DNA of 64,000 nucleotides from Pseudomonas viridiflava (GCF_900589395.1 NZ_UUIS01000075.1:329722-393721), one strand, 5' to 3'. Counted from the stretch's first letter, positions 25,556 to 34,540 are shown. The notes: generated by a model not told the origin, from the sequence alone. A program made the numbers and translations.

Positions 25556-25573
25556 ACTAAATGTTCCTTTAGT
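25556..25573. repeat. Short inverted repeat in AT-rich intergenic DNA
   Basis: ACTAAA and TTTAGT arms flank TGTTCC within an AT-rich stretch between site D and the terminator at 25604. It could be a protein-binding site or chance structure in low-GC sequence. The local drop in GC is marked against the surrounding DNA. Confidence 0.35.
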
Positions 25574-25603
25574 TTAGTTATGTCAGAATTGCATAATAAA
25601 GGA

Positions 25604-25625
25604 GCAGGGGGACCAAGCCCCCTGC
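25604..25625 (-). terminator. Rho-independent terminator of the lipoprotein gene
   Basis: An 8-bp perfect stem (GCAGGGGG / CCCCCTGC) with a 6-nt loop, followed on the minus strand by TCCTTTATT. It begins 17 nt after the stop of the gene that ends at 25642. Confidence 0.7.
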
Positions 25626-25641
25626 AGCCGTGTGCCTTAGC

Positions 25642-26280
25642 TTACTTGCCAAACAGGCGCTCGTGAACCCAGCCATTATTGGTCAGGATAAAAGCACGGG
25701 TTTCCTTGATCGGGGTGTCCTTGCTGGCAACCATTGGCGCCAGCTCGCGGTGGGTGGCGACGACCGTCGGATCGCTGGCCCACTTGGGCAGTTCATCGAC
25801 CTTATAGGTGTAGGTTACGCGGGAAATCTTCTGACCCATCATGTCGCCCGGCTCAGTGAATTGCTCGATCTTGTCGACCTTGGCCTTGCCGATGCACAGG
25901 CCCGGGGCTGTGTTACCGTCGCGTCGTTTCTGCGCATCGGCCTTGTAGTACTTGCGACCTTCGTCGGTCAAATCATAGGAATACTGAATCTGGGTCCGCG
26001 CCGGCTGGAAAAGACTGGCCGCAATCTCCTTGCGCGATAACTCGACTTCTTTGAGCACGCCAGCACCAGCCAGTGCATGAAGCATCTTGTCATTGCCAGT
26101 GACGTCGAACTCTTTCGACTCGACCGGAAATGCCGACATCAGGAAGCAGCTGGGATAAGCGGTGTCCAGCCAGGCCTGCGTGGCTTTCTCGAAATTGCTG
26201 TCGGAGGCTTTTTTCGGATCCGAGCAACCGACCAGCGCCGTGGCGAGGATGACCAGGGGGAGAATCTTCATATGCATCAT
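25642..26280 (-). CDS. Hypothetical lipoprotein
   Basis: A 212-residue protein starting MMHMKILPLVILATALVGC, with lipobox LVGC and acylatable Cys at 19; AAGGA lies 6 nt before ATG 26280. Ser-Asp follow the Cys, and an Asp at +2 in enterobacteria favours the inner membrane. The body has two more Cys (PSCFLM, GLCIGK) and a beta-rich C-terminus (VTYTYKVDELPKW, then GWVHERLFGK). It resembles small lipoproteins of unknown role found across Pseudomonas. It stands alone with its own terminator. Confidence 0.78.
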   Translation of the reverse strand: MMHMKILPLVILATALVGCSDPKKASDSNFEKATQAWLDTAYPSCFLMSAFPVESKEFDVTGNDKMLHALAGAGVLKEVELSRKEIAASLFQPARTQIQYSYDLTDEGRKYYKADAQKRRDGNTAPGLCIGKAKVDKIEQFTEPGDMMGQKISRVTYTYKVDELPKWASDPTVVATHRELAPMVASKDTPIKETRAFILTNNGWVHERLFGK

Positions 26281-26605
26281 GCTGCGTCCTTGAATGCGTT
26301 AACGGACGGCATCCAGCCTTAAGCAGAATTACCGGATCGATTTCGATTGGATCGGCTGGCATTGGTTCAATTACTGACAGGCAATACTGGCCGTCAACAC
26401 CGGAGGCTGACAGGCACCTTGAGCAAGTGAATGCCCAACCGGCGGCGTGAGGTTTATCTGGGCGATGGACCTGCCTGGATTGTCGTGCCACACACGCCTG
26501 ACCACGCAACACCTTGTTACGCATAATGTATATTATGTTAAATTATGTATAGCTGTAACGGATCATTACTCTCGTTCTCGCCCCTATGGTTCCTGGTGCG
26601 CCCAT
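26281..26605. other. Intergenic region with AT-rich palindrome
   Basis: This stretch of 325 bp holds no convincing gene. At 26522-26537 CATAAT and ATTATG arms flank GTAT within the most AT-rich segment of the window's left half (about 26521-26552). It may be promoter or regulator-binding DNA for the lipoprotein gene at 26280, although it is 240 bp from that start. Confidence 0.4.
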
Positions 26606-27226
26606 CTACTGCCATGGAAATGAACGATGTGCTACGCGCTGCAACGGAACCGAACGCGCATAAAAGCGCCCTTCGATCTGCAGGCACTGATCGCCGCTCA
26701 GGCGCGTTCCAAGGCACAACGGCAACGCCCGACAACCCTGCAACGCACTGGCAATGTTGATTCCAAGGACCGCGCTGACCTCTCGCGCCGCGACACTCAG
26801 TTGCTCAGGCACGCACTCCGCGAGAAACAGGTCGTACTCGGCGTACACGTCACGCGCCAAGCCGGGTTCTGCTGCCTTAGGGTCATCACCGCCGGGCACT
26901 GCCTTAAAGGCATCTTGTTCAACGTAATGCTCAAGGGCGTTGGCGTAATCCTCCAGGCTCGAGTGCGGCTGCTGTCGCTTCTGCACGCTCAAAACGTCTG
27001 CAAAAGTCGCCGCTTCCAGGCACGACGACAGACCGTGCTGGTCGCCAAAGTCCGCCACGCGACGCTCATCGTCTTGATCAAGGTTGGAAACCAGGTAAAA
27101 GCGGCTGTCGAGCAACGCTGCATCGCCCTGAACGTAGACCCAGGCGTATCGCCGCCATAAAGCCTGGTCATCAGAGCATGCCGCAATGGCTTCTATTGTT
27201 TCGCGAAAGGATTTGAGCTTGAACAT
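26606..27226 (-). CDS. Hypothetical cytoplasmic protein
   Basis: ATG 27226 has GGAGA 9 nt upstream, giving 206 residues. There is no signal peptide. The N-terminal half is helical and acidic with aromatic clusters (ALWRRYAWVYVQGD, then DSRFYLVSNLDQDDE), a style seen in immunity-type and other small-protein families, but I cannot assign one. The last 60 residues are basic and Cys-containing (LQGCRALPLCLGTRL), unlike the acidic first part, so a late frameshift is possible. It lies 59 nt downstream of the DUF1349 gene on the same strand. Confidence 0.55.
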   Translation of the reverse strand: MFKLKSFRETIEAIAACSDDQALWRRYAWVYVQGDAALLDSRFYLVSNLDQDDERRVADFGDQHGLSSCLEAATFADVLSVQKRQQPHSSLEDYANALEHYVEQDAFKAVPGGDDPKAAEPGLARDVYAEYDLFLAECVPEQLSVAAREVSAVLGINIASALQGCRALPLCLGTRLSGDQCLQIEGRFYARSVPLQRVAHRSFPWQ

Positions 27227-27285
27227 CCTGCAATGTCTCCTGCAAATAGCGTGTGTAGTATGAGTAATGGCTGCTGGCACGGCGC

Positions 27286-27861
27286 TCACGTCAAATCATG
27301 AAGGTCCTTGCCATTCGGCTCAGTCACCTGGATGTCGGAAAAACAGACAGTCAAACCTGCTCGCTCAGGCGTACACGCCATCGGCCCGACCCAATACTGA
27401 TCGACCTCCGGGAACGGCGCCAACCGGATCAGCGACCATTGTTCGCCGTCACTCGACGCCTGAACTTTCATCACGCCCTTGCTGACGGTCACGCGCAGCC
27501 AGAAACCCTCTGCGCGTCCGTTGAATGAGCCGGTTGCCCAATCCGACACGCCATCGGTAATCACGGTACTCAAGAATGCAATGCCGTCATTGACCTCTAC
27601 GGTGATCTTGGCCCAACGCTCTGCGTCGATTCGTACCATCAGGCCGGCCTGGTCGTAGAGCGCGTGAAAATCAGCGGATACCCTGGCTTGCGCAGTAAAA
27701 TCGCCCGTTCTCTGTACCCCGAAAAAGTGACCGGTGTCCCGGATAAATCCGTAATGCGTCACCCGCCAGAAATCGGTGCCAGGGTCTGTGGTGAACGACA
27801 GCGTATTGTCCTTGATCGACCAGGCTTGGGGCTCATTCATCCACACGTAATCTTCAAACAT
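27286..27861 (-). CDS. DUF1349 family protein (concanavalin-like beta-sandwich)
   Basis: The second of two close ATGs (27861) is preceded by GAGG at good spacing, giving 191 residues. The sequence has the DUF1349 pattern: WSIKDNTLSFTTDPGTDFWR, FFGVQRTGDFTAQARVS, DQAGLMVRID, WAKITVEVNDG and the terminal FSDIQVT. These proteins have a lectin/glucanase-like beta-sandwich and are annotated as regulators or glycan-binding proteins of uncertain role. There is no signal peptide, so it is cytoplasmic. It is divergent from the MFS gene at 28066 with a 204-bp shared promoter region. Confidence 0.88.
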   Translation of the reverse strand: MFEDYVWMNEPQAWSIKDNTLSFTTDPGTDFWRVTHYGFIRDTGHFFGVQRTGDFTAQARVSADFHALYDQAGLMVRIDAERWAKITVEVNDGIAFLSTVITDGVSDWATGSFNGRAEGFWLRVTVSKGVMKVQASSDGEQWSLIRLAPFPEVDQYWVGPMACTPERAGLTVCFSDIQVTEPNGKDLHDLT

Positions 27862-28065
27862 GTTCATGCCTCGCGTTTCGGTGATGTGTCGATCAGATTG
27901 CGTTTGGCCTCGCGCAACGGCCAAAGGTCTATCAAGCGTCTTATTGATCACACTGATGATTATTATCGAAAGGCTCGCCTGTCGGCTGCCAGAACCGACT
28001 CCTATAATCGCCCCCCTCCGCGTTTACCGTCTGCTTCAGGCGACATTCCCTCAGGAACCCGCATT

Positions 28066-29283
28066 ATGCCAAGCGCCCGTCAGGCCCCTCCCGAACACCC
28101 TCAACAAAGCGTCAAACAGCAGTGGCTGGCGATTCTCTCGGTTGCCGTGGGCGCTTTCGCCCTGGTCACCAGTGAGTTTCTGCCGGTAGGCGTTCTCAAC
28201 GATGTCGCCAGCGACCTCGGCATCAGTGCCGGCCACGCCGGGCTTATGATCACCCTGCCCGGCATCATGGCGGCCCTGGCGGCCCCGGTGCTGTCTGTGG
28301 GCATTGGTGCCCTGGACCGTCGCTACCTGCTGATCGGCCTGACCCTGATCATGATCATCGCCAATGCGGTCGTGGCCTACGCCAGTGACTTCAACCTGCT
28401 CTTGCTCGGTCGCGTGCTGCTGGGCATCAGTATTGGCGGTTTCTGGGCGACGGCCATTGCCCTCAGCGGTCGCCTGGCGCCCAAGGGGGTGGGCGTTGCC
28501 CAGGCCACCTCGATCATCATGGTCGGCGTGACCCTGGCCACCGTGCTGGGCGTGCCTGTAGGCACTTGGTTGAGTGGCCTCATGGGCTGGCGCATGACCT
28601 TCCTGGTGACCGCGCTGGTGGGCATCCCCGTGCTCTTGGCGCAGATTCTTTTGCTGCCACGGCTCACGCCGGACAAGGCCATTCGCATCAGTGACCTGCC
28701 CGCCTTGTTCATCAATCCCCAGGCCCGGGTTGGATTGATTGCGGTCTTGCTGATTGGCCTGGCGCACTTTGCTGCCTACACCTATGTCGCGCCCTTCTTC
28801 AAGCAGAGTGCCGGCTTTGATGGGCCGACGATTGGCTCACTGTTGCTGCTCTACGGCATCGCTGGGGTCATCGGTAATATTTTCGCCGGCTTCGCCGCCA
28901 ACCGCAGCGTGCGCCATACCTTGTTGCTGATCGCCTTACTGATCGGCATCAGCACCGCTCTCTTCCCTTATTTCGCCACCACCCTGACGGGCGCAGCGAT
29001 GCTAATCGCGCTCTGGGGCTTTGCCTTCGGTGCCTTCCCGGCCTGCGCCAGTATCTGGATGTTTGTCGTGGCGCCCAAGGAGGTCGAGCGTGGCATGCCG
29101 CTGTTTGTCGCCTTGTTCCAGGTGATCATTGCGCTGGGCTCGTTCTTTGGTGGACAGATAGTCGATCAATTGGGCAGCTCGGTGCTGCTGAGCCTGGCCA
29201 CGGCCCTGGTCGGCTGCGGCTTCGTTACGGTGCTGGTGTTGGGACGCAAAGTCAGTAACAGCCTGGCAGCCCAGCCCGGCTGA
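28066..29283 (+). CDS. MFS efflux transporter, DHA1 type
   Basis: A 405-residue protein with 12 predicted transmembrane helices. The first helix region carries TSEFLPVGVLNDVASDLGIS, typical of the DHA1/NepI-AraJ group that exports nucleosides, sugars or drugs. The A-motif-like loop is GALDRRYLLIG. ATG 28066 begins a short polar N-terminus (MPSARQAPPEHPQQ) before helix 1; longer starts overlap the divergent gene. The substrate cannot be told. Confidence 0.87.
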   Translation: MPSARQAPPEHPQQSVKQQWLAILSVAVGAFALVTSEFLPVGVLNDVASDLGISAGHAGLMITLPGIMAALAAPVLSVGIGALDRRYLLIGLTLIMIIANAVVAYASDFNLLLLGRVLLGISIGGFWATAIALSGRLAPKGVGVAQATSIIMVGVTLATVLGVPVGTWLSGLMGWRMTFLVTALVGIPVLLAQILLLPRLTPDKAIRISDLPALFINPQARVGLIAVLLIGLAHFAAYTYVAPFFKQSAGFDGPTIGSLLLLYGIAGVIGNIFAGFAANRSVRHTLLLIALLIGISTALFPYFATTLTGAAMLIALWGFAFGAFPACASIWMFVVAPKEVERGMPLFVALFQVIIALGSFFGGQIVDQLGSSVLLSLATALVGCGFVTVLVLGRKVSNSLAAQPG

Positions 29284-29298
29284 TCATTGCCGAGGGAT

Positions 29299-29329
29299 GG
29301 GCCAGAGGCGGACATTGCCCCTCTGGCCC
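29299..29329. terminator. Hairpin between convergent genes
   Basis: A 10-bp perfect stem (GGGCCAGAGG / CCTCTGGCCC) with an 11-nt loop lies between the stops of the MFS gene (29283) and the regulator gene (29349). No U-tract follows on either strand, so it is a weak or Rho-assisted terminator, or protects both 3' ends. Confidence 0.5.
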
Positions 29330-29348
29330 GCCTTGACGATACGCCCAT

Positions 29349-31283
29349 TCAAGGTTGGGCGTATCGAGTCCGGGCAAACACATCCGGATCCTGGTCCTGA
29401 TACTTCTTCATGCGCCGCCATAGTGTCGTGGTGCTGATCTTCAACAGCTTTGCCGCCTCTTCGCGATTGCCGCGTACGCAGGCCAGGGCCCGGAAAAGCA
29501 CTTCCTGCTCACTGTCGCCAAGGCCGCCCGGCGGCACACTCGTGGCAACGGCGGCCGTGGCATCGGGCAAGTCCTCCAGCACCTCCTCCACCCAGTCACC
29601 GGTCATTTCCCGGCCTTGGCTCATCACCGCCAGGCGCTCTACGACATTGCCCAACTGGCGAATGTTGCCCGGCCATTCGAATGCACTCAATCGCGCCAGC
29701 AACGCATCACCGACCGTGGCGGCCGGCACGCCAAAGCCTTTGAGCAAGTGGCCAATCAGTTCGGGGATGTCTTGCCGGCGCTCGCGCAGCGCGGGCAGTT
29801 GCAGCTTCAGGACGCAGATGCGATAGAAGAAATCCTCACGAAACAGCCCTTGTGCCAATAGCTGCGTCAGGCGCTTGTTGCTGGCAGTGATGATGCGGAT
29901 GTCCACGGGCGTGACCTTGTCGTCGCCTATGCGCATGACCTTGCGCTCTTGCAGGGTGCGCAGCAATTTGAGCTGGATGTCTGCCGAGGTTTCGCTGATC
30001 TCGTCGAGAAAAATGGTGCCGGTGTGCGCCATTTCGAACACGCCGGCCTTCCCTTCGCTCAGCGCCCCGGTGAAAGCGCCTTTGACATAGCCAAACAACT
30101 CGCTCTCCAGCACGCTGGGGGCGAACGCGGCACAGTTGATTGCCACAAACGGGCCCTGCCGGCGTCTTGAAGCGTTGTGGATGCTCTGGGCAAACAACTC
30201 TTTGCCGGTGCCGGTCTCGCCTTCGATCATCACCGTGCTGTCAACGACGGCAAAGGTCTGCGCCAGGCGCTTGGCCTTGATCAACGCCGGACTGCTGCCA
30301 ATGATTGCGTCGAAGGTGTTTTCAGCCACATGCAGGCGTGCCTGCCGGCGGCGCATTTTCTGCTCCATGGCCTGGATTTCTGTCTGTTTCTGCAAGGTGG
30401 CGACGGCACCGATCACCTGCTCGCCCAGCGTGATGGGCGCAATGCTGAGGGTCAGTGACAGGCGCCCCAGGGTAATCAGCGCACCGCGTACCGCCGTCGC
30501 CTTTTCCAGCACGCGGCCGAAATAATCCTGCTCCAGCAAGCCGGCCACCGTGTCACCACAGGCCAGGCCGCCCAAGTACTGCGTCGCAACGCTGTTCATG
30601 TTGGTGATGACGCCCGCGCTGTCGATGCTGAAAATGCCCTCGGACACACAATTGAGGATCGACTGGATCATCTCGTACCGGCTTTGCAGCTCCAGGCGCT
30701 TTTGCAGCCGCTCCTGCTCGATGCGCAGCAAGTGCAACGCCTCGTCGATCGCGTCGAAGGCGGCATCGGCGTCGGCCTCGGACATGACGTAGCTCATGCC
30801 ACGAATCCTGACCGCATGCTCCAGGGACAACCCGCCGATGGCCACCTTGATGCCGTCGGCACGCAGCCGATCCAGCTGGGCCTCGGTGGCCTGTGCACTG
30901 CCAAAGGGGTCGATCAGGCAGATCGCAACCTCAGGCATGAAGGGCCGGGCCTTTTCGAGGATCGTCGCATAGCCGTCCGAGGTGGCCAAAAAGGCGATTT
31001 TGTCCGACACCTCACGCGCCTTCTGGTAGGCATTGATGCAGTCGAAGAACGTATGCCGGACTTCCACGATCGGCACCTGCAGCCGCTCACGCAACACGCT
31101 GGCAGTCTTGCCACGGCTGATGATCACGCTGGCGCCCTCTTCCACCAGCCGCTGCGCCATCCGCACCGCATCAAGCTGGGTCGCCTCGGCCACCGAGACT
31201 TTCAAGCCGCGCAGGGACAACACCCGGTTCATGACTGCCGTCAGTGTTGTGGAGGGAGATATGACCGCAAGTTGGCTGAGCAT
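29349..31283 (-). CDS. PrpR-type sigma54-dependent activator
   Basis: A 644-residue enhancer-binding protein. Residues about 1-185 form a PrpR_N effector domain (LSQLAVISPSTTLTAVMNRVL, then SVIISRGKTA). A PAS segment follows (about 200-310; GIFSIDSAGVITNMN). The AAA+ domain has Walker A GETGTGKE, the sigma54-contact loop GAFTGA, and Walker B TIFLDEIS. A Fis-type helix-turn-helix ends it (NREEAAKLLKISTTTLWRRMKKY). It is divergent from the 31501 operon, whose promoter is sigma54-type, and so is almost certainly its activator. PrpR_N domains bind small acids such as 2-methylcitrate, hinting at an organic-acid inducer. Confidence 0.92.
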   Translation of the reverse strand: MLSQLAVISPSTTLTAVMNRVLSLRGLKVSVAEATQLDAVRMAQRLVEEGASVIISRGKTASVLRERLQVPIVEVRHTFFDCINAYQKAREVSDKIAFLATSDGYATILEKARPFMPEVAICLIDPFGSAQATEAQLDRLRADGIKVAIGGLSLEHAVRIRGMSYVMSEADADAAFDAIDEALHLLRIEQERLQKRLELQSRYEMIQSILNCVSEGIFSIDSAGVITNMNSVATQYLGGLACGDTVAGLLEQDYFGRVLEKATAVRGALITLGRLSLTLSIAPITLGEQVIGAVATLQKQTEIQAMEQKMRRRQARLHVAENTFDAIIGSSPALIKAKRLAQTFAVVDSTVMIEGETGTGKELFAQSIHNASRRRQGPFVAINCAAFAPSVLESELFGYVKGAFTGALSEGKAGVFEMAHTGTIFLDEISETSADIQLKLLRTLQERKVMRIGDDKVTPVDIRIITASNKRLTQLLAQGLFREDFFYRICVLKLQLPALRERRQDIPELIGHLLKGFGVPAATVGDALLARLSAFEWPGNIRQLGNVVERLAVMSQGREMTGDWVEEVLEDLPDATAAVATSVPPGGLGDSEQEVLFRALACVRGNREEAAKLLKISTTTLWRRMKKYQDQDPDVFARTRYAQP

Positions 31284-31303
31284 TGAAGGCCCCTGATCAA
31301 AAC

Positions 31304-31315
31304 GCACACGTGTGC
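31304..31315. promoter_or_regulatory. 12-bp perfect palindrome upstream of the regulator gene
   Basis: GCACACGTGTGC lies 21 bp upstream of the regulator ATG (31283). Its position fits an operator for autoregulation or a second factor; no binding protein can be named. Confidence 0.45.
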
Positions 31316-31338
31316 ACGGTATGCATCATTGAAAGCTT

Positions 31339-31354
31339 TTGCAATTTATTGCAA
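31339..31354 (+). promoter_or_regulatory. Tandem TTGCAA motif, candidate activator-binding site
   Basis: TTGCAATTTATTGCAA contains two TTGCAA hexamers 10 bp apart, one helical turn, about 90 bp upstream of the sigma54 promoter. This distance suits an enhancer site for the divergent PrpR-type activator. Confidence 0.5.
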
Positions 31355-31443
31355 TGCCGTCTCCTTTCAGGGCCTGCAAAACCAACGTTCTTTAAAAGTC
31401 CAAGCTATTGATTAAATTAGGATTAGTGCCTTTTGAAGCACGC

Positions 31444-31458
31444 TGGCACAGCCTTTGC
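31444..31458 (+). promoter_or_regulatory. Sigma54 promoter (-24/-12)
   Basis: TGGCACAGCCTTTGC matches the consensus TGGCAC-N5-TTGC exactly. It is 43 bp upstream of ATG 31501 and faces the operon of dehydrogenase, aldolase and citrate-type carrier. An adjacent divergent gene encodes a sigma54 activator. Confidence 0.88.
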
Positions 31459-31500
31459 CATTTCATCGATAACAACAATACAAATAAAAGGAAACAATCG

Positions 31501-32382
31501 ATGAAACTCGTCTTTATCGGGTTTGGCGAAGCGGCCTTCCACCTTGCGCAGGGTTTGCATACACAGGGCGACCTGGAGATGGGCACCTTTGATGTCAACG
31601 CCCGCGACCCTCAACGCGGCCCCCTGATTCGCCAGCGCGCCCAACAGACCCACGTCACCGTTTTCGACTCGCTTGAAGCTGCCTGCCACAACGCCCGCTT
31701 CGTGGTGTGCCTGACCAGCGCCAGCAGCGCACTGGGTCTGGCGCAGCGCATCCTGCCTTTGCTGCAGGCCGGGCAGACCTACGCCGACATGAACTCGGCC
31801 GCCCCGACCGTCAAGCAGGCCATCGATGCATTGCCCAGGGCGGCGGGCGTCGGTGTCTGTGACATCGCAGTGATGGGCACCGTACCGGGCAATAACCATC
31901 GTGTGCCGATGCTGCTGGCCGGCGACGGCGCCCAGGCTTTCAACCAGGCGTTCAGCCCCTATGGCATGCGCCTGAGCGTTCTGGACGCGCCGGCCGGCGC
32001 GGCCTCGGCCATCAAGATGCTCAAGAGCGTGGTGATGAAAGGCCTGCCGCAATTGCTGATCGAGGCCTTTCAGGCCGCTGAAAAATTCCACGTCCTGGAC
32101 ACGCTGGTCGAGTCCCTGGGCGACTCGCTCAACGGCAAGACCGTCGAGCAACTGGCCAATACCTTCACCGCGCGGACCCTGATCCACGCCCGGCGCCGCA
32201 GCGCCGAGATGACTGACGTGGTGGCCACCCTCGAAAGCGCAGGCGTAGACGCCTCAATGTCCAGAGCCTGCCATGGCCAATTGGAAAAACAGGCCGCCAT
32301 GGACTGGACCACCCTGCTCGGCCCTGACGCCAGCGACATGGACTACCGCACCGCCATCCAGCACCTGACCCGACGTTCCTGA
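31501..32382 (+). CDS. 6-phosphogluconate-dehydrogenase-like oxidoreductase, DUF1932
   Basis: A 293-residue protein with an N-terminal NAD(P)-binding fold (MKLVFIGFGEAAFHLAQGL; GxGxxA variant) and a helical C-terminal half with a conserved Lys (AIKMLKSVVMKG) as in beta-hydroxyacid dehydrogenases, ending in a DUF1932-type segment. Such enzymes oxidise beta-hydroxyacids. The ribosome site AAAGGAAA precedes ATG 31501. It is first in a sigma54-driven operon with an RraA-like aldolase 10 nt downstream, so it probably makes the keto acid that the aldolase splits. Substrate unknown. Confidence 0.85.
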   Translation: MKLVFIGFGEAAFHLAQGLHTQGDLEMGTFDVNARDPQRGPLIRQRAQQTHVTVFDSLEAACHNARFVVCLTSASSALGLAQRILPLLQAGQTYADMNSAAPTVKQAIDALPRAAGVGVCDIAVMGTVPGNNHRVPMLLAGDGAQAFNQAFSPYGMRLSVLDAPAGAASAIKMLKSVVMKGLPQLLIEAFQAAEKFHVLDTLVESLGDSLNGKTVEQLANTFTARTLIHARRRSAEMTDVVATLESAGVDASMSRACHGQLEKQAAMDWTTLLGPDASDMDYRTAIQHLTRRS

Positions 32383-32392
32383 GGACACTGCC

Positions 32393-33097
32393 ATGAACAC
32401 TGAACACTACCTGCCCCTGCCCGACCTGATTCCCCAGGACCTGCTTGATCGCTTTCGCCAACTGAGCCCGGCGCAACTGTGCGACGGCATGGCAAAACTG
32501 GGGATCGCTCGCAATGGCGCCATGGACGCCGACCTGATGCCGCTGGATGAACGCAAGATCATGCTCGGCACCGCGTACACCGTCGACACCGAAGACGGCG
32601 ACAACTTCCCCATCCATGTGGCGGTGTACCAGGGCCAGCCCGGCTATGTGCTGGTCGTCGCCGGCAAGGGCTACCCGGGCCGCGCCTACATTGGCGACTT
32701 GATGGCCGGTGCGGCACAAGCGGTGGGCCTGGCCGGCATGGTGATCGACGGCTGTGTGCGCGACAAGGTGCCGCTGGCCGAGCTGGACATCCCGATCTAC
32801 GCCAAAGGCTTCATGCAGCGCAGCCCCGGCAAGCAAGGCCCCGGCAAGATCAACACCCCGGTGACCTGCGCAGGCGTCGAGGTGGCCGCCGGTGACCTGG
32901 TGTTTGGCGATTACGACGGCGTCACGGTAGTGCCGCGCGCTCGCTTGCTGGAGGTGCTTGAGGCGTCGGAGAAAAAAAGCGCCTACGAAACCCAGCGCCG
33001 TGAAGTGATCGACCACTACGTCCGCTGCCGAGACAGCGGTGCCCCACTGCCCGAGTTGGCGCCGGCCTGGGTCACCGAGCTGTTGCAAGGCCAGTAG
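32393..33097 (+). CDS. RraA-like 4-hydroxy-4-methyl-2-oxoglutarate aldolase family protein
   Basis: A 234-residue protein of the RraA/HMG-aldolase fold. The metal/substrate motif DGCVRD (D-G-x-x-R-D) and the preceding GGRxYxGD-like AGKGYPGRAYIGDLMAGAA loop are present, as is GDYDGVTVVPRA near the end. Family members cleave 4-hydroxy-4-methyl-2-oxoglutarate or decarboxylate oxaloacetate to pyruvate. With a beta-hydroxyacid dehydrogenase upstream and a citrate-type carrier downstream, it likely yields pyruvate from a branched hydroxy acid. RraA proper (an RNase E regulator) is less likely in this operon. Confidence 0.87.
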   Translation: MNTEHYLPLPDLIPQDLLDRFRQLSPAQLCDGMAKLGIARNGAMDADLMPLDERKIMLGTAYTVDTEDGDNFPIHVAVYQGQPGYVLVVAGKGYPGRAYIGDLMAGAAQAVGLAGMVIDGCVRDKVPLAELDIPIYAKGFMQRSPGKQGPGKINTPVTCAGVEVAAGDLVFGDYDGVTVVPRARLLEVLEASEKKSAYETQRREVIDHYVRCRDSGAPLPELAPAWVTELLQGQ

Positions 33098-33178
33098 TTC
33101 CTCCGGACCCGGCGCCCGAGCCGGGTCCGTGCAGCACCGCCACACCTCTCAATAAAAATAATAGATGGAGACGTTCAG

Positions 33179-34540
33179 ATGCTGACCGTTCTGGGCTACG
33201 TATTAATAGCGGCATTCCTGCTTCTGGTGATCAAGCAGAAGCTCTCGCCCTTCACCGGGTTGATCGTGGTATCGCTGGCGGTCGGGATCCTGGCCTGCCT
33301 GCTCAACGGCGTGCCGCTCGACACGATCATCACCTGGATCAAGGAAGGCTTGTTCTATTCCAAGGGCGCCGACGGGAAAATAGCCTTGGGCACGGTCAAC
33401 CCGACGGTCATGATCCTTTTCGCGGTGCTGTACTTCAGCCTGATGATGAACGTCGGGCTGTTCGATCCGTTGTGCACCTACCTGATCCGCAAGGCCAACG
33501 GCGACCCGCTGAAGATCATTCTGGTCACCGCCCTGACGTCCGCCGTGGTGACGCTGGACGGCGATGGCACCACTACCATATTGATCATCACCACCGCCTT
33601 CCTGCCGCTGTACAAACAGATGGGCATGAAACTCTCCAACCTGGCGATGCTGATCATATTGCCCTGCGGGCTGGGCAACTGCCTGCCGTGGGGCGGCCCA
33701 CTGGCGCGAGCCGCCGCGGTGCTCAATATCGAGGTCAACACCCTGTTCGTGGCGATCCTGCCGATCCTGGGCGTGTCGTTCATCTACGTGTTCATCATGG
33801 CCTACATCATGGGCGTCAAGGAGCGCAAACGCCTGGGCTACGTGGCCGGCGAGAAAGTCATCGTGACGCCGCAGCAGATTGCCGGGATGGTCAAGGTCAT
33901 CGAAGACCACGACAAAGCGTTCAAACGGCCCAAATTGTTCCTTCTCAACCTGGCCTTGACCCTGGGCATGCTGGTGGTCCTGATCGCCGGATGGGCCAGC
34001 GGGGCGGTGGTGTTCATGCTGGGCACGGCATTGGCACTGACGCTCAACTACACCGCCGTTGAGCAGCGCGAGCGCATCACGGCCAATGGTGGCGATGCCG
34101 TGGCCGTGGCTTCGATCATTCTGGCGGCGGGATGCTTTCTGGGGATTTTCAACGGCAGCGGCATGGCGGATGCGGTGGCCGTGCACATGGCCAGCCTGAT
34201 TCCGGAATCGATGGGCAGTCATACGGCCCTGATCTTTGCCTTCCTCGGCGCACTGGCCTGCTATGCCTTGCCAGTCGACGCCTACTATTTCGGCATCCTG
34301 CCGGTGGTTGCGCCGATTGCCTACAGCTTTGGCATCACGCCCACCGAAATCGGTGTGGCCTCATTCATGGGCCAGGCGCTGCGTTATGCCAGTCCGACGG
34401 TGGCCTGGCTGTTCCTGTTGATGAACCGCACCGAGATGACCTTCGGCGAGTACCAGAAAGAGTTCTTCAAATGGTCGCTGCCCATGTTCGGGATCTTCCT
34501 GGTCACCGCGATCGTCACCGGTGAATTGCCGGTGGGCTGA
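33179..34540 (+). CDS. CitMHS family citrate/H+ symporter
   Basis: A 453-residue integral membrane protein with about 12 helices. It has the CitMHS features: FTGLIVVSLAVGIL at the start, TSAVVTLDGDGTTTILI, and LPCGLGNCLPWGGPLARAAAVL. These carriers import metal-citrate or related di- and tricarboxylates with protons. ATG 33179 has GATGGAG upstream. It is the third gene of the sigma54-driven operon and probably brings in its substrate, consistent with the PrpR_N-type effector domain of the regulator. Confidence 0.9.
   Translation: MLTVLGYVLIAAFLLLVIKQKLSPFTGLIVVSLAVGILACLLNGVPLDTIITWIKEGLFYSKGADGKIALGTVNPTVMILFAVLYFSLMMNVGLFDPLCTYLIRKANGDPLKIILVTALTSAVVTLDGDGTTTILIITTAFLPLYKQMGMKLSNLAMLIILPCGLGNCLPWGGPLARAAAVLNIEVNTLFVAILPILGVSFIYVFIMAYIMGVKERKRLGYVAGEKVIVTPQQIAGMVKVIEDHDKAFKRPKLFLLNLALTLGMLVVLIAGWASGAVVFMLGTALALTLNYTAVEQRERITANGGDAVAVASIILAAGCFLGIFNGSGMADAVAVHMASLIPESMGSHTALIFAFLGALACYALPVDAYYFGILPVVAPIAYSFGITPTEIGVASFMGQALRYASPTVAWLFLLMNRTEMTFGEYQKEFFKWSLPMFGIFLVTAIVTGELPVG

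Noticed and set aside
26522..26537. CATAAT/ATTATG inverted repeat as an attachment site or mobile-element end
   Set aside because: No integrase, target duplication or second copy is present; low-GC promoter DNA is simpler.
27239..27258. Partial match to the palindromic operator (AATAG...TGTAGTATG) before the gene starting at 27226
   Set aside because: The two halves are 2 bp too close and the left half is poor; the position overlaps the start region.
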